A stretch of DNA of 19,278 bases from Antrodiella citrinella (Eukaryota; Basidiomycota; Agaricomycetes; Polyporales; Steccherinaceae). Both the position numbers and the translations under genes were made by a program. The DNA lies in contig SGPM01000435.1 of assembly GCA_004802725.1 (NCBI GenBank), forward strand, positions 1 through 19,278, read 5' to 3'. Position 1 is the stretch's first letter; every line of letters begins with the position of its first letter. The notes under the pieces are model-generated. The model made no database searches, was not told the origin of the DNA, and saw nothing but the letters and a program-made list of their open reading frames with translations. Below, piece by piece: positions 9,880-18,299 of this stretch.

Positions 9880-10740
9880 TGCTCATTTGCCCAGCTGTCA
9901 AACGCACCGTGGACCCTGGAATGACGAGTACCAGTGCGACATGTCGCTTCATAGCTCTCTTCAGGATATTGCTAGGCCGAGATAGGCCTCCCATCGCTCC
10001 TTCCTGACGGGGAAATGTCACCGGTCGTCGGTCGATGATTTGCCTCTCCAAGGGGAATACGCGATGCGGGAGAACCAGGAAACCGTTGAAAGACATACTT
10101 GGAGCGTCGCCGGAGGAAGCAGCATGATTAAGCGACGCGGCAGTCGACATGAAAGTCGGATCATGGACTGAGTCTTAGTCACTGAGACGAGCAGCACGTG
10201 ATCTTATAACAGGTGGATGCCTCGTACCATACACATAGCAGCGTTTCCTGTGACCTGGAAGACAAAAAGGTCCCTGTGAGGTCATCAGAATGCGAATATA
10301 TGTTCTGCTCGTTGAAGGTCAGACAAAAATAGCTGTGATCTTCCTGAACATAACAAAAATAGCTCACCAAAGGTCGTCCCGACTCGCAACGCGCTGCGAA
10401 GAAGGAGGAAGAAGGCTCCAAGTTGCTGGCGACAACAGCGCAAGTTGCGCAATGTCTCTCGCAATAGTTTACGGTTTGATCCTAGAAAAGCGTCTTTCAG
10501 CTCGCTACCAGACCGCCAAATGAAACATGGTAAGAGTGTAGAGTGCGTGGAGTGCGATACCTTCCGAGGGCACCAGTGGGACGTCGAGAGCGCATGAAGT
10601 TCATCATCTGTGCAAACTTGAAACCTGAACATTGCCGAATGAGGACTCACAGGCGGCGCCTCTGTGATCGTAGGTGCACGTGGATACGGAGCCGGCCCTA
10701 AACATATTGCCTGAAAACTTTACGACCGCTCGTCGTTTAT
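9880..10740. other. Stretch with no confident gene
   Basis: Minus-strand frames at 10150-9686 and 10650-10285 are open for 154 and 121 codons but have odd composition (Cys/Leu/Arg clusters) and no family likeness. A minus model starting at ATG 10607 can be spliced over 56 nt into the second frame, but nothing conserved results. The right end must contain the promoter of the snoRNA host transcript. Confidence 0.4.
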
Positions 10741-10790
10741 ACCTTTCTTGTGCACGTCGTCTATGGTGAGTCTCTCAATTTCTTTTGATT

Positions 10791-10886
10791 CGATGTGATG
10801 ATACCTATATCGTTTACCCTCGAGGTCCCTGTCCTACCAGGCAGTGGATACGATGAGAGCCTTTTTGTCATAGTTACACTGATCGG
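10791..10886 (+). ncRNA. Box C/D snoRNA A; guide for 25S rRNA (yeast Am2256 equivalent)
   Basis: Box C GTGATGA is at 10795-10801 and box D CTGA at 10879-10882, with a C'-like CGATGAG at 10851-10857. CGAT before box C (10791-10794) can pair with ATCG at 10882-10885 as a short terminal stem. The guide GTCATAGTTAC (10867-10877) is the exact complement of GUAACUAUGAC in the conserved 25S domain IV stretch just upstream of UUAAGGUAGCC. The fifth base before box D is T, facing the second A of GUAAC. By my recalled numbering this is yeast 25S A2256, a site guided there by snR63. Confidence 0.88.
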
Positions 10887-11075
10887 TTTTCTGTCGTGGC
10901 GATTTTACCTGTTTGCTAACCTTTCCCTCTCTTTCAGGATCTACACAATTCTACTTTCAACCGATGATGCATGTGTTATGAGCTGAACTCGGTCCTTGAG
11001 CTCCAGCCGGTGTCTGCGGCATAGGTGTCCGGTAAGTCTCGTCGTACTTTTTTGGGGGTGTTTTGGCGCTCTTCT

Positions 11076-11164
11076 TCAAAAGATGATATCAAACCATTCA
11101 AACTAGAGTATATGAGAGCACAACGAGCTCGATGCTTTTAGACATCTGTCAATCCACTGAAGCC
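11076..11164 (+). ncRNA. Box C/D snoRNA B; guide for 18S rRNA (yeast Um1269 equivalent)
   Basis: Box C is AAGATGA (11080-11086, one mismatch to RUGAUGA), C'-like TATGAGA lies at 11111-11117 and box D CTGA at 11157-11160. The guide ATCTGTCAATCC (11144-11155) is the perfect 12-nt complement of GGAUUGACAGAU in 18S rRNA. The fifth base before box D is A11152, which faces the first U of GGAUUGAC. By recalled numbering this is yeast U1269, guided there by snR55. The weak box C is the only deviation; a D' box was not clear. Confidence 0.86.
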
Positions 11165-11291
11165 TTCCTCTGTTTTTGTCCCATCCATTTTTCTCTTCGC
11201 TTACCACATTCAACATTAGACATGACTCATCCGACTTGAATTGTCGTCGCCGACGTCATTTTACTGGTGAGTTGTTGTTTCTTTTCGCCCT

Positions 11292-11395
11292 TCCAGGGAT
11301 GAATACACGGAATTACCGCCTGAGCTCGTGTTGCAACAACGACACAGGCTTTATGATGACACTTCCACGGCTGTTATTTTATAACTTCTGAGCTT
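11292..11395 (+). ncRNA. Box C/D snoRNA C; D' guide for 18S rRNA (yeast Um578 equivalent)
   Basis: Box C is GGGATGA (11296-11302, one mismatch), D' CTGA 11320-11323, C' ATGATGA 11353-11359 and box D CTGA 11388-11391. The guide next to D', GGAATTACCGC (11309-11319), is the perfect complement of GCGGUAAUUCC in the universally conserved 530 loop of 18S rRNA. The fifth base is A11315, facing the U of GCGGU. This corresponds to yeast 18S U578 (snR77). The region before box D is self-complementary (GTTAT TTT ATAAC, 11373-11385) and gave no recognised target. Confidence 0.86.
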
Positions 11396-11536
11396 TATTT
11401 GTCTTCCGATGCTATCTTTCATTTCCTGACGTCTTCTCTCTTCCTTAGATGTGATCTTCTCCACTCTTCCATCTCTGTGATCTACAAAGTCAGATCTTGG
11501 TGCATGCATTTGGTGAGTTGGACTTTTTGTTGGTTT

Positions 11537-11628
11537 CTTTATGATGATCCCATACGACGGTCTTCGTATAATTCTTGCCGAAAAGGCCCGACCAGCTCAA
11601 TAACAACCCGGGCGTCCCTCCTGATCTT
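11537..11628 (+). ncRNA. Box C/D snoRNA D; target not recognised
   Basis: A perfect box C ATGATGA (11541-11547) and box D CTGA (11621-11624) sit at the same distances from the splice sites as in the sister introns (28 nt and 58 nt). An internal perfect 6-bp hairpin (ATACGA 11552-11557 with TCGTAT 11564-11569) occupies the place of a D' guide. The sequence before box D (ACCCGGGCGTCCCTC) matched no rRNA segment I can recall. There is no obvious terminal stem. It may guide a less conserved site or act in another way. Confidence 0.65.
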
Positions 11629-11750
11629 TTCTGTCTCCATCTGTGATCTTTCCCAGACCTCGCTGACTCTATTCCTCTTCAGGCTTGTCGCGCTCGCACA
11701 TCTCATGCCTGGTCAGTGGATGGAAGGTGAGATTAATGTTTTGGTTTTGT

Positions 11751-11837
11751 TTGTGTGATGAGTTCCTTTAAAAATCATCAACTAGAAGCTGTTGCTGAGC
11801 TTTTTAGCCACGATTATACATAGACCCCTCTGACTCT
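11751..11837 (+). ncRNA. Box C/D snoRNA E; possible 25S guide at D'
   Basis: Perfect box C GTGATGA (11755-11761), D' CTGA (11795-11798) and box D CTGA (11830-11833). The guide before D' (CAACTAGAAGCTGTT, 11779-11793) pairs with a 25S stretch I recall as AACAGCCUCUAGUUG, with one internal A-C mismatch if that recollection holds for this species. The fifth base would point to the A of AACA. The guide before box D (ACATAGACCCCT) has no recognised target. Terminal pairing is not evident. Confidence 0.72.
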
Positions 11838-12185
11838 TTGCTTCGTATCCATTCGAAGATATGAATGCTGACCACCTTCCGTAGAATATCTCATTCTCGA
11901 AGATTCTATTAGTTTACACACAATGTATGAGTATGTAGTGTATGTACAGACCTGAATATATGCGCCTTGAACTTCATCTTACATGTTTCGGTTTGTGCGC
12001 GTTCAGTGGGTTTGGTGTGAGCTCAGCGCTCAGGAATGGCGGACATGTACAACTGAGTTGTCCGAAAGACGTGGCGCGGCTTATCGTTGTACAGCAGACA
12101 AGAAAAAAGTGTTTTGCATACAATTGATTGTAAAGTTACAAAGCGACATCCACGTCCAACAACCTCAAGATAAACTGATCCAGTC

Positions 12186-13499
12186 CTATACCGGACTATC
12201 GTTCGGACGGGTCTCGCTCGCAACATCGTCTGACCCGTTCAGCTTCTCCCCATTAGCTATGATACTGCTAGGCGCCTCTGACGCCTCACTGACACTTCCT
12301 AGCCTCCGTTGTCTGCTCGTAGCGACCTTCTTGATAGGGTCGGGCGGCGACTGCGACTCGTCAACCGTGTCTTGCCCTGGGTTAAGCCTCCAATACTCGT
12401 AACTAAGGTACACACGAACGCACAACGTTAAAAGGTCGGTATTTGCAAGGGGAGAAAACGCTTGGCACAGAGGAACTCACTGTTTGAGGATTCCGTAGAA
12501 GGCCGCCGCGAAGACCGCTCCCAGTGTAGGTCCTACCCAGTACTACGGTGGCGGCAGGTCAGCGTGGGCAACGACGATCGTAATCAGCCGCCGAAGGAAC
12601 TCACGATCCATTGTGTGCCATGCGGGAAGCCTGTCACTACCGCTGGTCCAAACGACCGGGCTGTGTTCATCCCTGCGCCTGTATAGAACACGGCGAAGCT
12701 GTGCGTGGAAGAGCAGGGGCGGCGTCAGCGTACTGCTAGGAAGGTGTACTCTGGAAGGGGCTGACGCACAGATGACCAATGAATAGCGTCAACCCGATGC
12801 CAACTGGGGCGAACGGGGTCACAAGATGCTGGAAAGCACCCTCTAAGTTCAATTGATACGATACAAGTGAGTTTGTGCGGGGACGGTACCTTCTCAGCGG
12901 CCAACATCAGCACAGCCAGACAGAGTCCAGCGGTTATGAAAGCTTCGATGAATACGCCTTGCGCTGGATTGATTCCGGGTGCCAAGAAGGTACTAGAGAC
13001 GAGACGTCAATTATCGATTGAACGAAAGACACGGGATAACAACTCACTTTGCTTGTAAGGGACCCGGTGTCAAGGCCAGAACAAGGGCCGCAGCTGCGAT
13101 CCCTCCAACCAGTTGTGCCACACAATATAACACGAACCGCACGGGTCCAATGATGCCACACAGCAGCAAAGCAAGGCTGACCTGCGGATTGAAGAGGCCA
13201 CCTGTTATTCTGAAGAACAGCCACGCCGCGACAAGCAAGCTGAATCCGAAGGATAAAGCGATTTTCATGTCCCGATCTACAAAGGACGTCCCTCCGCTCT
13301 CATTTGCTTCGGCTGAAATCGCCTGTACCCCACCGAACGCCGAGGTCAGAAAGAACGTCGTGCCCACGAATTCCAGCAGCGCAGCATGCATGTCTGCGCG
13401 GAAAGTGGAAAACAAAGACGAGCCTCCACGCATCGTGGGCATGCCGACGTTAGCGTTGTTGGTCGAGGGGGAACTTCGTATAGATGAAAAGAGTGACAT
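12186..13499 (-). CDS. Aquaporin, MIP family (328 aa)
   Basis: Six exons, 13499-13048, 12992-12890, 12828-12770, 12698-12605, 12542-12481 and 12402-12186, join in frame (987 nt). The protein has six membrane helices and two half-helix loops typical of water channels. The first pore motif is NPQ (about 104-106, in GGLFNPQVSLALLL) in place of NPA; the second is NTA followed by the selectivity Arg (216-219, in GAGMNTARSFGPAV), a form common in fungal orthodox aquaporins. The loop phrase TPFAPVGIGLTLFIGHL and the C-terminal LKHYEYWRLNPGQD tail are typical of basidiomycete members. The tail beyond is hydrophilic and Ser/Asp-rich. It would conduct water, perhaps with other small solutes, at the plasma membrane. 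Confidence 0.95.
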
Positions 13500-13859
13500 T
13501 GTTTCTGTCGACGACGCGAGGCTTTATTGACAGCGTCGCAGAGTATGGTGCGCTGTACGTGATGTTGGAGGAAGGAGCTGGGAGGCAGCCGCGCGCGATA
13601 CCCGTCAGGTATATCCGCCAGGAACCCAAGATCGTCCAGATCGAAACGGCGACGTCATGCTCCAATGCGTCGAGCTTGATGGACGGTTGTGGTCGTCTGC
13701 TCTTCAGTCCAGTGAGGAGGCTGGCAATTCCATGATAGGTACACTGACACTCCGCCGGATCCTGATTACAGTCATTAGACCAACGATGAGGAGGGGGATA
13801 CAACGCCACAGAACGACCTTAAGAACTGAGTGGTGCCAAGTTTATCCGACGTCTGTCTA
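13500..13859. other. Intergenic stretch with the aquaporin promoter
   Basis: It lies between two minus-strand genes: upstream of aquaporin ATG 13499 and after the GGQ hydrolase stop. On the minus strand a TATA-like CAATAAAGCC occurs about 20-30 nt upstream of the ATG. Frames that cross the stretch show no family likeness. Confidence 0.4.
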
Positions 13860-14632
13860 TCAATCCCCACCACCCTTCCGGCCTTTCTTCACTGCACTCC
13901 TCCTATCCTTGTCCTGGCGTCGTCTTGCCTTTTCAGCCCTCTGCAACCGCTCTACACGCTGTCGCTGCTCTTTGGAGGGCTCGTTCACTAGACATGATTC
14001 TGCTGCAGAGAGAATCAGGGCATGCAGCTGCGAAATTTACGGGTGAGCAGCCCCGCGTGAAACACAGTGCAATTCTCTCACCTTAGAGAGACATTCTTGG
14101 ACGTTCTCGGGCTGCGACCGATGCACGCTCGAGGTAATGAGGATTGATTCCGACGACGATACGTAGGCGGGCTGTGCCAGCAAAATTAGCCCTCGCGTTT
14201 CCCTCAACTGCAAGAAATGCACGCACAGATTTCTTGAGAGTATCCTTCGCCCATAAAGGCATCCAAGGAGACTTCAAATGACACCGCAAAGTGGCTTTCG
14301 TATTCACTTTGTTCACGTTCTGATAACGGCATTTAATCAATACGGAGCGTCGGGAAACCGTACTGCGATGGATTGAGTACCTGTCCACCTGGGCCAGAGC
14401 TCCGCGAATACGTCAGCTCGACATCACCCTTTATCACTGCGGAGGTCCTGAAGCTTGCAATCCACTCTCGAGCTTGTGCGTTCTCTTCTGGCGTGCCCAA
14501 TGTGTCAATACTGGGAGGGAATCGCGTCGAGTGGTTGGAGCTCGCGAATCGCTGAGTTCGCGTTCGCCACCAGAGGGTCACCGGTGACTCACGCAGCGAA
14601 AGTCTGATCATCGTTCTGACATGAAGGAGCAT
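13860..14632 (-). CDS. Mitochondrial GGQ peptidyl-tRNA hydrolase, ICT1/YOL114C type (200 aa)
   Basis: Exons 14632-14381, 14319-14227, 14171-14082 and 14027-13860 join in frame (603 nt). An Arg-rich N-terminus (MLLHVRTMIRLSLRESP...WWRTRTQRFASS) looks like a mitochondrial presequence. The class-I release-factor core follows: VELTYSRSSGPGGQ (GGQ at 82-84), then NVNKVNTKATLRCHL, SPAYVSSSESILITSSVHRSQPENVQECLSKLHALI, and a strongly basic C-terminal tail (RRRQDKDRRSAVKKGRKGGGD). The domain lacks codon-recognition parts, so it matches the ICT1-like rescue hydrolases that free stalled peptides on mitochondrial ribosomes. The GGQ falls exactly at the first intron. An internal ATG at codon 8 is an alternative start. 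Confidence 0.94.
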
Positions 14633-14903
14633 GGAAAGTTGGAAACAGGGACACTATATCACGGAGCGTACTGCCAGAGTCAGGACATGAGATGAGTCCA
14701 AGCCAAGATTAAGATGGAAGAAGAAGGACACGCTTCGAAGCGCCCGCTATATGTACTTTCTCGTCACCACAGTACTTGTTCCAACTTTTGATTCCGTTAC
14801 CTTTGCAGTAAAATCAAATCGCACCTGACGAGAGGCTCTGTGTCGACTTGAATGTGGAGGACAACTTCGGCTGCTCAACATCTCAAATACACACGCACCA
14901 GTC
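14633..14903. promoter_or_regulatory. Shared divergent promoter region (GGQ hydrolase / ARV1)
   Basis: The two start codons face away from each other across 271 bp, so both promoters must lie here. No clear TATA element was seen on either strand, which is usual for fungal housekeeping genes. Confidence 0.55.
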
Positions 14904-16296
14904 ATGCCTATATGCACGTCCTGTACACACACATCGCCGTACCTATACACGATATACAATAGTGCAAATAACTTGCGTCTGGAGGTGTGCGTGAGTCTCG
15001 TCGTACACCGTTGTCTCAGAACCTCGTATAACCTGAGTGTTGTTCACTAGCCCATATGCCACGAATTCGCTGATCCATACGTCGAACATGATTCATTGAC
15101 TCTGCTGTTGGATCTCATTCTGCTGAAAAGGGACGTTTTCCGACATCTTCTGTTCAACCGTGGAACTGGTATCCGACATCTGGGTACCCAAGCGTCGCGG
15201 AGTGCGTCCCCTGCTGGAAGTCGTGTGAATGAGAAGGTAGCTTTGGAACGGACGAGACGATATGTCAGTCTTCACTCGTTCATCAGTGCTTGGCCTCGTT
15301 TGCTTATAAGTTTACAGGCAAGATGGATGCATATACTCAAACTGGGGACGGTGCTGATTGTAGTAGATGCATGTGAGTCTTGAGTCAAATCTCCTCTGTA
15401 ACAATATTGACATCCATTTCATTACTAGTCATACGATGGTCGCACCTCGGTACGTTGAGTGCAAGAGGGGCCCTGGACATGAGCTTGACATAGCATCAGG
15501 AATTGGCGCACCGCTGAACCCCTCACACACCGATATTGCAGCGTGGAACATTCAAGCCATAGAGGGGTTCCTACGCATGTTTTTAGGCTGTCTCGTTGGT
15601 ACGTGATTTTTTTGTTTTTCTGCCAGCATCTACTCATTGTACTATCCAGAAACCGTGGCGTTCCACGGCGGAGTGACAGCCGCGTCGTGGGTTGTGCTCA
15701 CTTCTCTTGAGTGGCTACGCCCCAATGAGCAAATATCTGGCATTCGTCAGGAATTCAGGTATGTTCTTATGTATATATACCAGGGCCCTCCTTCAGACTT
15801 ATTCTTGCCTCTAGATACTCACACGTCCCACTCACACTTTTCTATTCCTCGCTGACCAAATTATTCCTGCTGTTCCTTCTGACGATATGGCAACCCGCTT
15901 CTCAGTCGTTACCGGACGCGGTGCGGCCCCTCCCGCCTCAGTACAATGCAAGCCATATCTTCACAAATCCGGTCATCCTCGGTGCCATCGAATTTTTGGA
16001 CGAGGATAATATGGACAGAGAATGGGTTGTGCGCAATGTTTTGGGAGGCATGGCGGCTGGATTCGGTCTGAGAGGTGAGTCACCGTCTTACGCTCCAGAG
16101 AACCAGTTGTAGACTGCTCATCATCAAACGCATAGTCGTACTCGATTGTCATCCAGCATTCACCACTCTCGTCGTCCTCTCCGGCTGGGCAGTGAAGACT
16201 GCTATTGCCAGCGTAATTAGCGGTTGGGTAGGCGTGACCGCCAGTCTGAACGACGCGTCCGCAGGCGAGATGTGGCTCGCATACAGCATACCCTAG
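14904..16296 (+). CDS. ARV1: ARV1, ER sterol/lipid homeostasis protein (about 336 aa)
   Basis: Exons: 14904-14990, 15051-15263, 15318-15372, 15429-15449, 15494-15598, 15650-15758, 15815-16074, 16136-16296. The N-terminal ARV1 homology domain has the zinc motif C4-x2-C7 ... C29-x2-C32 (MPICTSC, EVCPIC) and the hallmark LLLDLILLKRDVFRHLLFNR. Membrane helices follow (KLGTVLIVVDAFIRW; FLRMFLGCLVETVAFHGGVTAASW; LFYSSLTKLFLLFLLTIW; the C-terminal VVLDCHPAFTTLVVLSGW). ARV1 acts in the ER in sterol traffic and GPI-anchor synthesis. Two points are uncertain. The 54-nt intron 15264-15317 keeps the frame if retained. The acceptor after the 21-nt exon could be at 15493, 15499 or 15541, all in phase. The gene converges on TSC13, 151 bp apart. 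Confidence 0.94.
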
Positions 16297-16447
16297 CACA
16301 TACATCTGCGCTGTGTACATATGGTGTTCAGAATTAGCGTTATTGGTATCGGCGTCTCAAACACAATTCATTTACTGAATTTCATATTGTACCGCACAGC
16401 ACAAGCACAAGCTGGATCGTCCCGGAGTCGGAGCAGTAGGGACAAGT

Positions 16448-17761
16448 TTATAGGATGAACGGGAAGATGACTTTCCGGTCTTTAGGGTACTCCTTCCCAA
16501 ACTCCTTCTTGTAGTTCCGGTGCTTCTTGATCGCCCAAACAGTCTGAGTGTAACCAGCGATCAGGAGGAAGACGTACGCTATGTCATAGACGGCGTCAGC
16601 GTTCATGTCATAGGAAAATGGGGATGACCGGGGATGCATTGTATAGGAATGAGACGCACCAGCGTAGCTGCCGGTCATTACGGCTATAACAGTCCAGCCG
16701 AGCAATTCAAAGAAGTAGTTGGGATATGACACCAGGGAGAATCCGTAGCCATATGGGATACTACGCTTCCTGGTGCCTGCCGGACGCAGGTTGCGGAGCG
16801 TCATGTGGGCGCTGAAGTTGGATATCTCGGCGAACTACACGTATCTGTGAGCAGGGGTTCGCGGCGGGGTGTCAGAAGAGAGATGCACGTACCACCCAGA
16901 TAGCGAAACAAGCCATAAGGAACGTCGGGTCCTCGCGGAAGGTGTTCCGGATGAATGGCGAGGAACTTGAGTAGGCGGGGCTATATACCGAGTAGGCGAG
17001 ACAGATCCCTGAGAAGAACCAATAGTGTCCGGAGCTGTGTAGAGTATAATTTAGAGCATGCTCGCATACACGAATGTGAAACCCATTTCAAACACGCACT
17101 TCTTAAAGATGTTGAAGAAGGGCATCGTGCCGTTTGAGAAACGGTGCACGAAGAGCGTCTCTAGCTCGCGCTTGGCAAAGTGCAGCATGACCATGGCATA
17201 CGTGTATCTGACCGAGGTTGAGAGGAAGTTCAAGATGAGGACATGTATATCGTCACGTACTGCGAGACCATACTATGTTGGACGGACCCTCCGTATATCA
17301 GCTTCGGGAGGTAGTAGATTAAGGGATGAATGACCAAAGGTCCGATCTGTGGACGTCATCGTCAAGCGTGTTCGGAAGGCAGAAGTTTCGAAAAACTCAC
17401 GTATTCAATAATGAACACAGTCCTCCACGAAATCTGGGCACCAAGGTCCTTCAGCAGAACTTCCTCTCCGTCCACTACTCCAGCATCGCGCAAAGTCTTC
17501 TCGTCCACGAGTGCCCTCTTGTCGTCCTTCAACGAAAGCTTTTGACGCGCCGGGTAGAGCTATGGACACGTCAGTTGCAGTGAAATTGGGCACTACACTT
17601 CCAACAAATGGACGTACCTTAGGGAACTTGCGCGAGACCTCGGCCTTGACATCGCCGATGGTAGCAGACTCGACAGTTTTATTCGGAATCTGCACAATGA
17701 TTGGGAGGCCTTTTGCAAGGGCCAGAGGCCTCCCTGCGGGGGATACTGTAACGGAGACCAT
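16448..17761 (-). CDS. TSC13: TSC13, very-long-chain trans-2-enoyl-CoA reductase (314 aa)
   Basis: Exons 17761-17618, 17559-17401, 17346-17261, 17207-17100, 17034-16893, 16834-16660 and 16578-16448 join in frame (945 nt). A ubiquitin-like N-terminal part (MVSVTVSPAGRPLALAKGLP...) is followed by LYPARQKLSLKD, LKDLGAQISWRTVFIIEY, then the multi-helix steroid 5-alpha-reductase domain: [55 protein letters not shown], and the C-terminal WAIKKHRNYKKEFGKEYPKDRKVIFPFIL. These are the family signatures, and the length equals the yeast enzyme. It performs the last NADPH-dependent step of fatty-acid elongation in the ER, feeding sphingolipid synthesis. The last intron (81 nt, 16659-16579) would keep the frame if retained. 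Confidence 0.96.
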
Positions 17762-18299
17762 AGTGGTTTACAGATCAATTCGTAGACGCGTCGCGGTCGA
17801 GCTGGCGGCGCGCTTTCGGCTTTGACCGACAGACGGCAGGCGCACGGCGCACAACATGTAAACAAGGCCGCAACTTGTCATTTCTTTGATTCTCTCTGAT
17901 TGTGTTCGTCACGCTTTCGCACTACCACATACCGAGGGATCAGCATTACACAATGCTACTGGGATTTTTCCAGATACACCCACGAGAAGGGATCCAACCC
18001 ACATCGCATTGTAACGGTACATATTACGCTCTTATTTTATGCCGGTTCGATTGTAATCTGGATCGTCAACATAGCTTTGGGAAGACGGTGCGGCGCGTTT
18101 TGTACATCGTTTCCAAATGCAACAAGAAGTAGAGGAGCGAACCCAAACTCGACCAAGTTTTAGGAGCTCGATCGGGTCGTTGTCCTCTGAACGTTGAAGC
18201 AGATGTCGTCGGTCGGCCCGGCATCTTTCATTTTATTCTTTCGAATTCGAGGTTTGTCGGTGGGCGGAGCAGGGACAAAACCAGGCAATGCACACAGTT
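17762..18299. other. Stretch with no confident gene; one possible membrane-like frame
   Basis: It begins with the TSC13 promoter. On the plus strand a frame at about 17900-18163 encodes a hydrophobic run (VHITLLFYAGSIVIWIVNIALGRR) preceded by RYTHEKGSNPHRIVT, which could be an exon of a small membrane protein. It has no ATG of its own and no clear splice partner, so it is not called as a gene. A perfect 10-bp palindrome TCGAATTCGA lies near 18241. Confidence 0.35.

Larger units (their letters stand above)
10741..11940 (+). ncRNA. Non-coding snoRNA host transcript with five snoRNA-bearing introns
   Basis: Introns read on the plus strand: 10766-10937, 11032-11219, 11267-11448, 11513-11682 and 11727-11884. 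All have GTGAGN or GTAAGT donors, pyrimidine-rich acceptors ending CAG or TAG, and branch-like CTAAC/CTGAC sequences in most. Internal exons are 94, 47, 64 and 44 nt. Joined exons have stops in every frame; the first ATG spans the exon 1/2 junction and encodes only ten residues. Intron lengths of 158-188 nt exceed those of the neighbouring coding genes because each holds a box C/D unit. The architecture resembles the UHG/gas5 class of animal hosts and other fungal snoRNA hosts. The 5' and 3' ends given here are estimates, since no transcription start or poly(A) site can be fixed by eye. Confidence 0.85.

Noticed and set aside
9686..10150. 154-codon minus-strand frame (MSTAASLNHAASS...)
   Set aside because: Its 3' half runs through what looks like an intron, composition is odd (Cys/His-rich end), and no family likeness was seen.
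10497..10607. Minus-strand C/D-like pair (ATGATGA near 10606, CTGA at 10500)
   Set aside because: Over 100 nt apart, no intron frame around it and no rRNA complement recognised.
10285..10650. 121-codon minus-strand frame and a spliced model from ATG 10607
   Set aside because: Cys/Leu/Arg-rich, no conserved motif, and the proposed introns are weak.
10808..10816. Possible second guide in snoRNA A matching 25S UAAACGAUA
   Set aside because: Nine bases only, and no D' box at the spacing that would place a known methylated base opposite position five.
10795..10986. Plus-strand ORF MMIPISFTLEVPVLPG...
   Set aside because: It lies mostly inside intron 1 of the snoRNA host and covers snoRNA A; the other ORFs at 11176-11391 and 11399-11758 are also chance frames over the snoRNA introns.
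10960..10991. Miniature C/D-like motif (CGATGATG ... GCTGAACTCGG) in host exon 2
   Set aside because: Only about 30 nt between boxes, in an exon rather than an intron, and no rRNA match.
17900..18163. Plus-strand frame with a hydrophobic segment
   Set aside because: No ATG start and no splice partner; mentioned only as part of the intergenic description.
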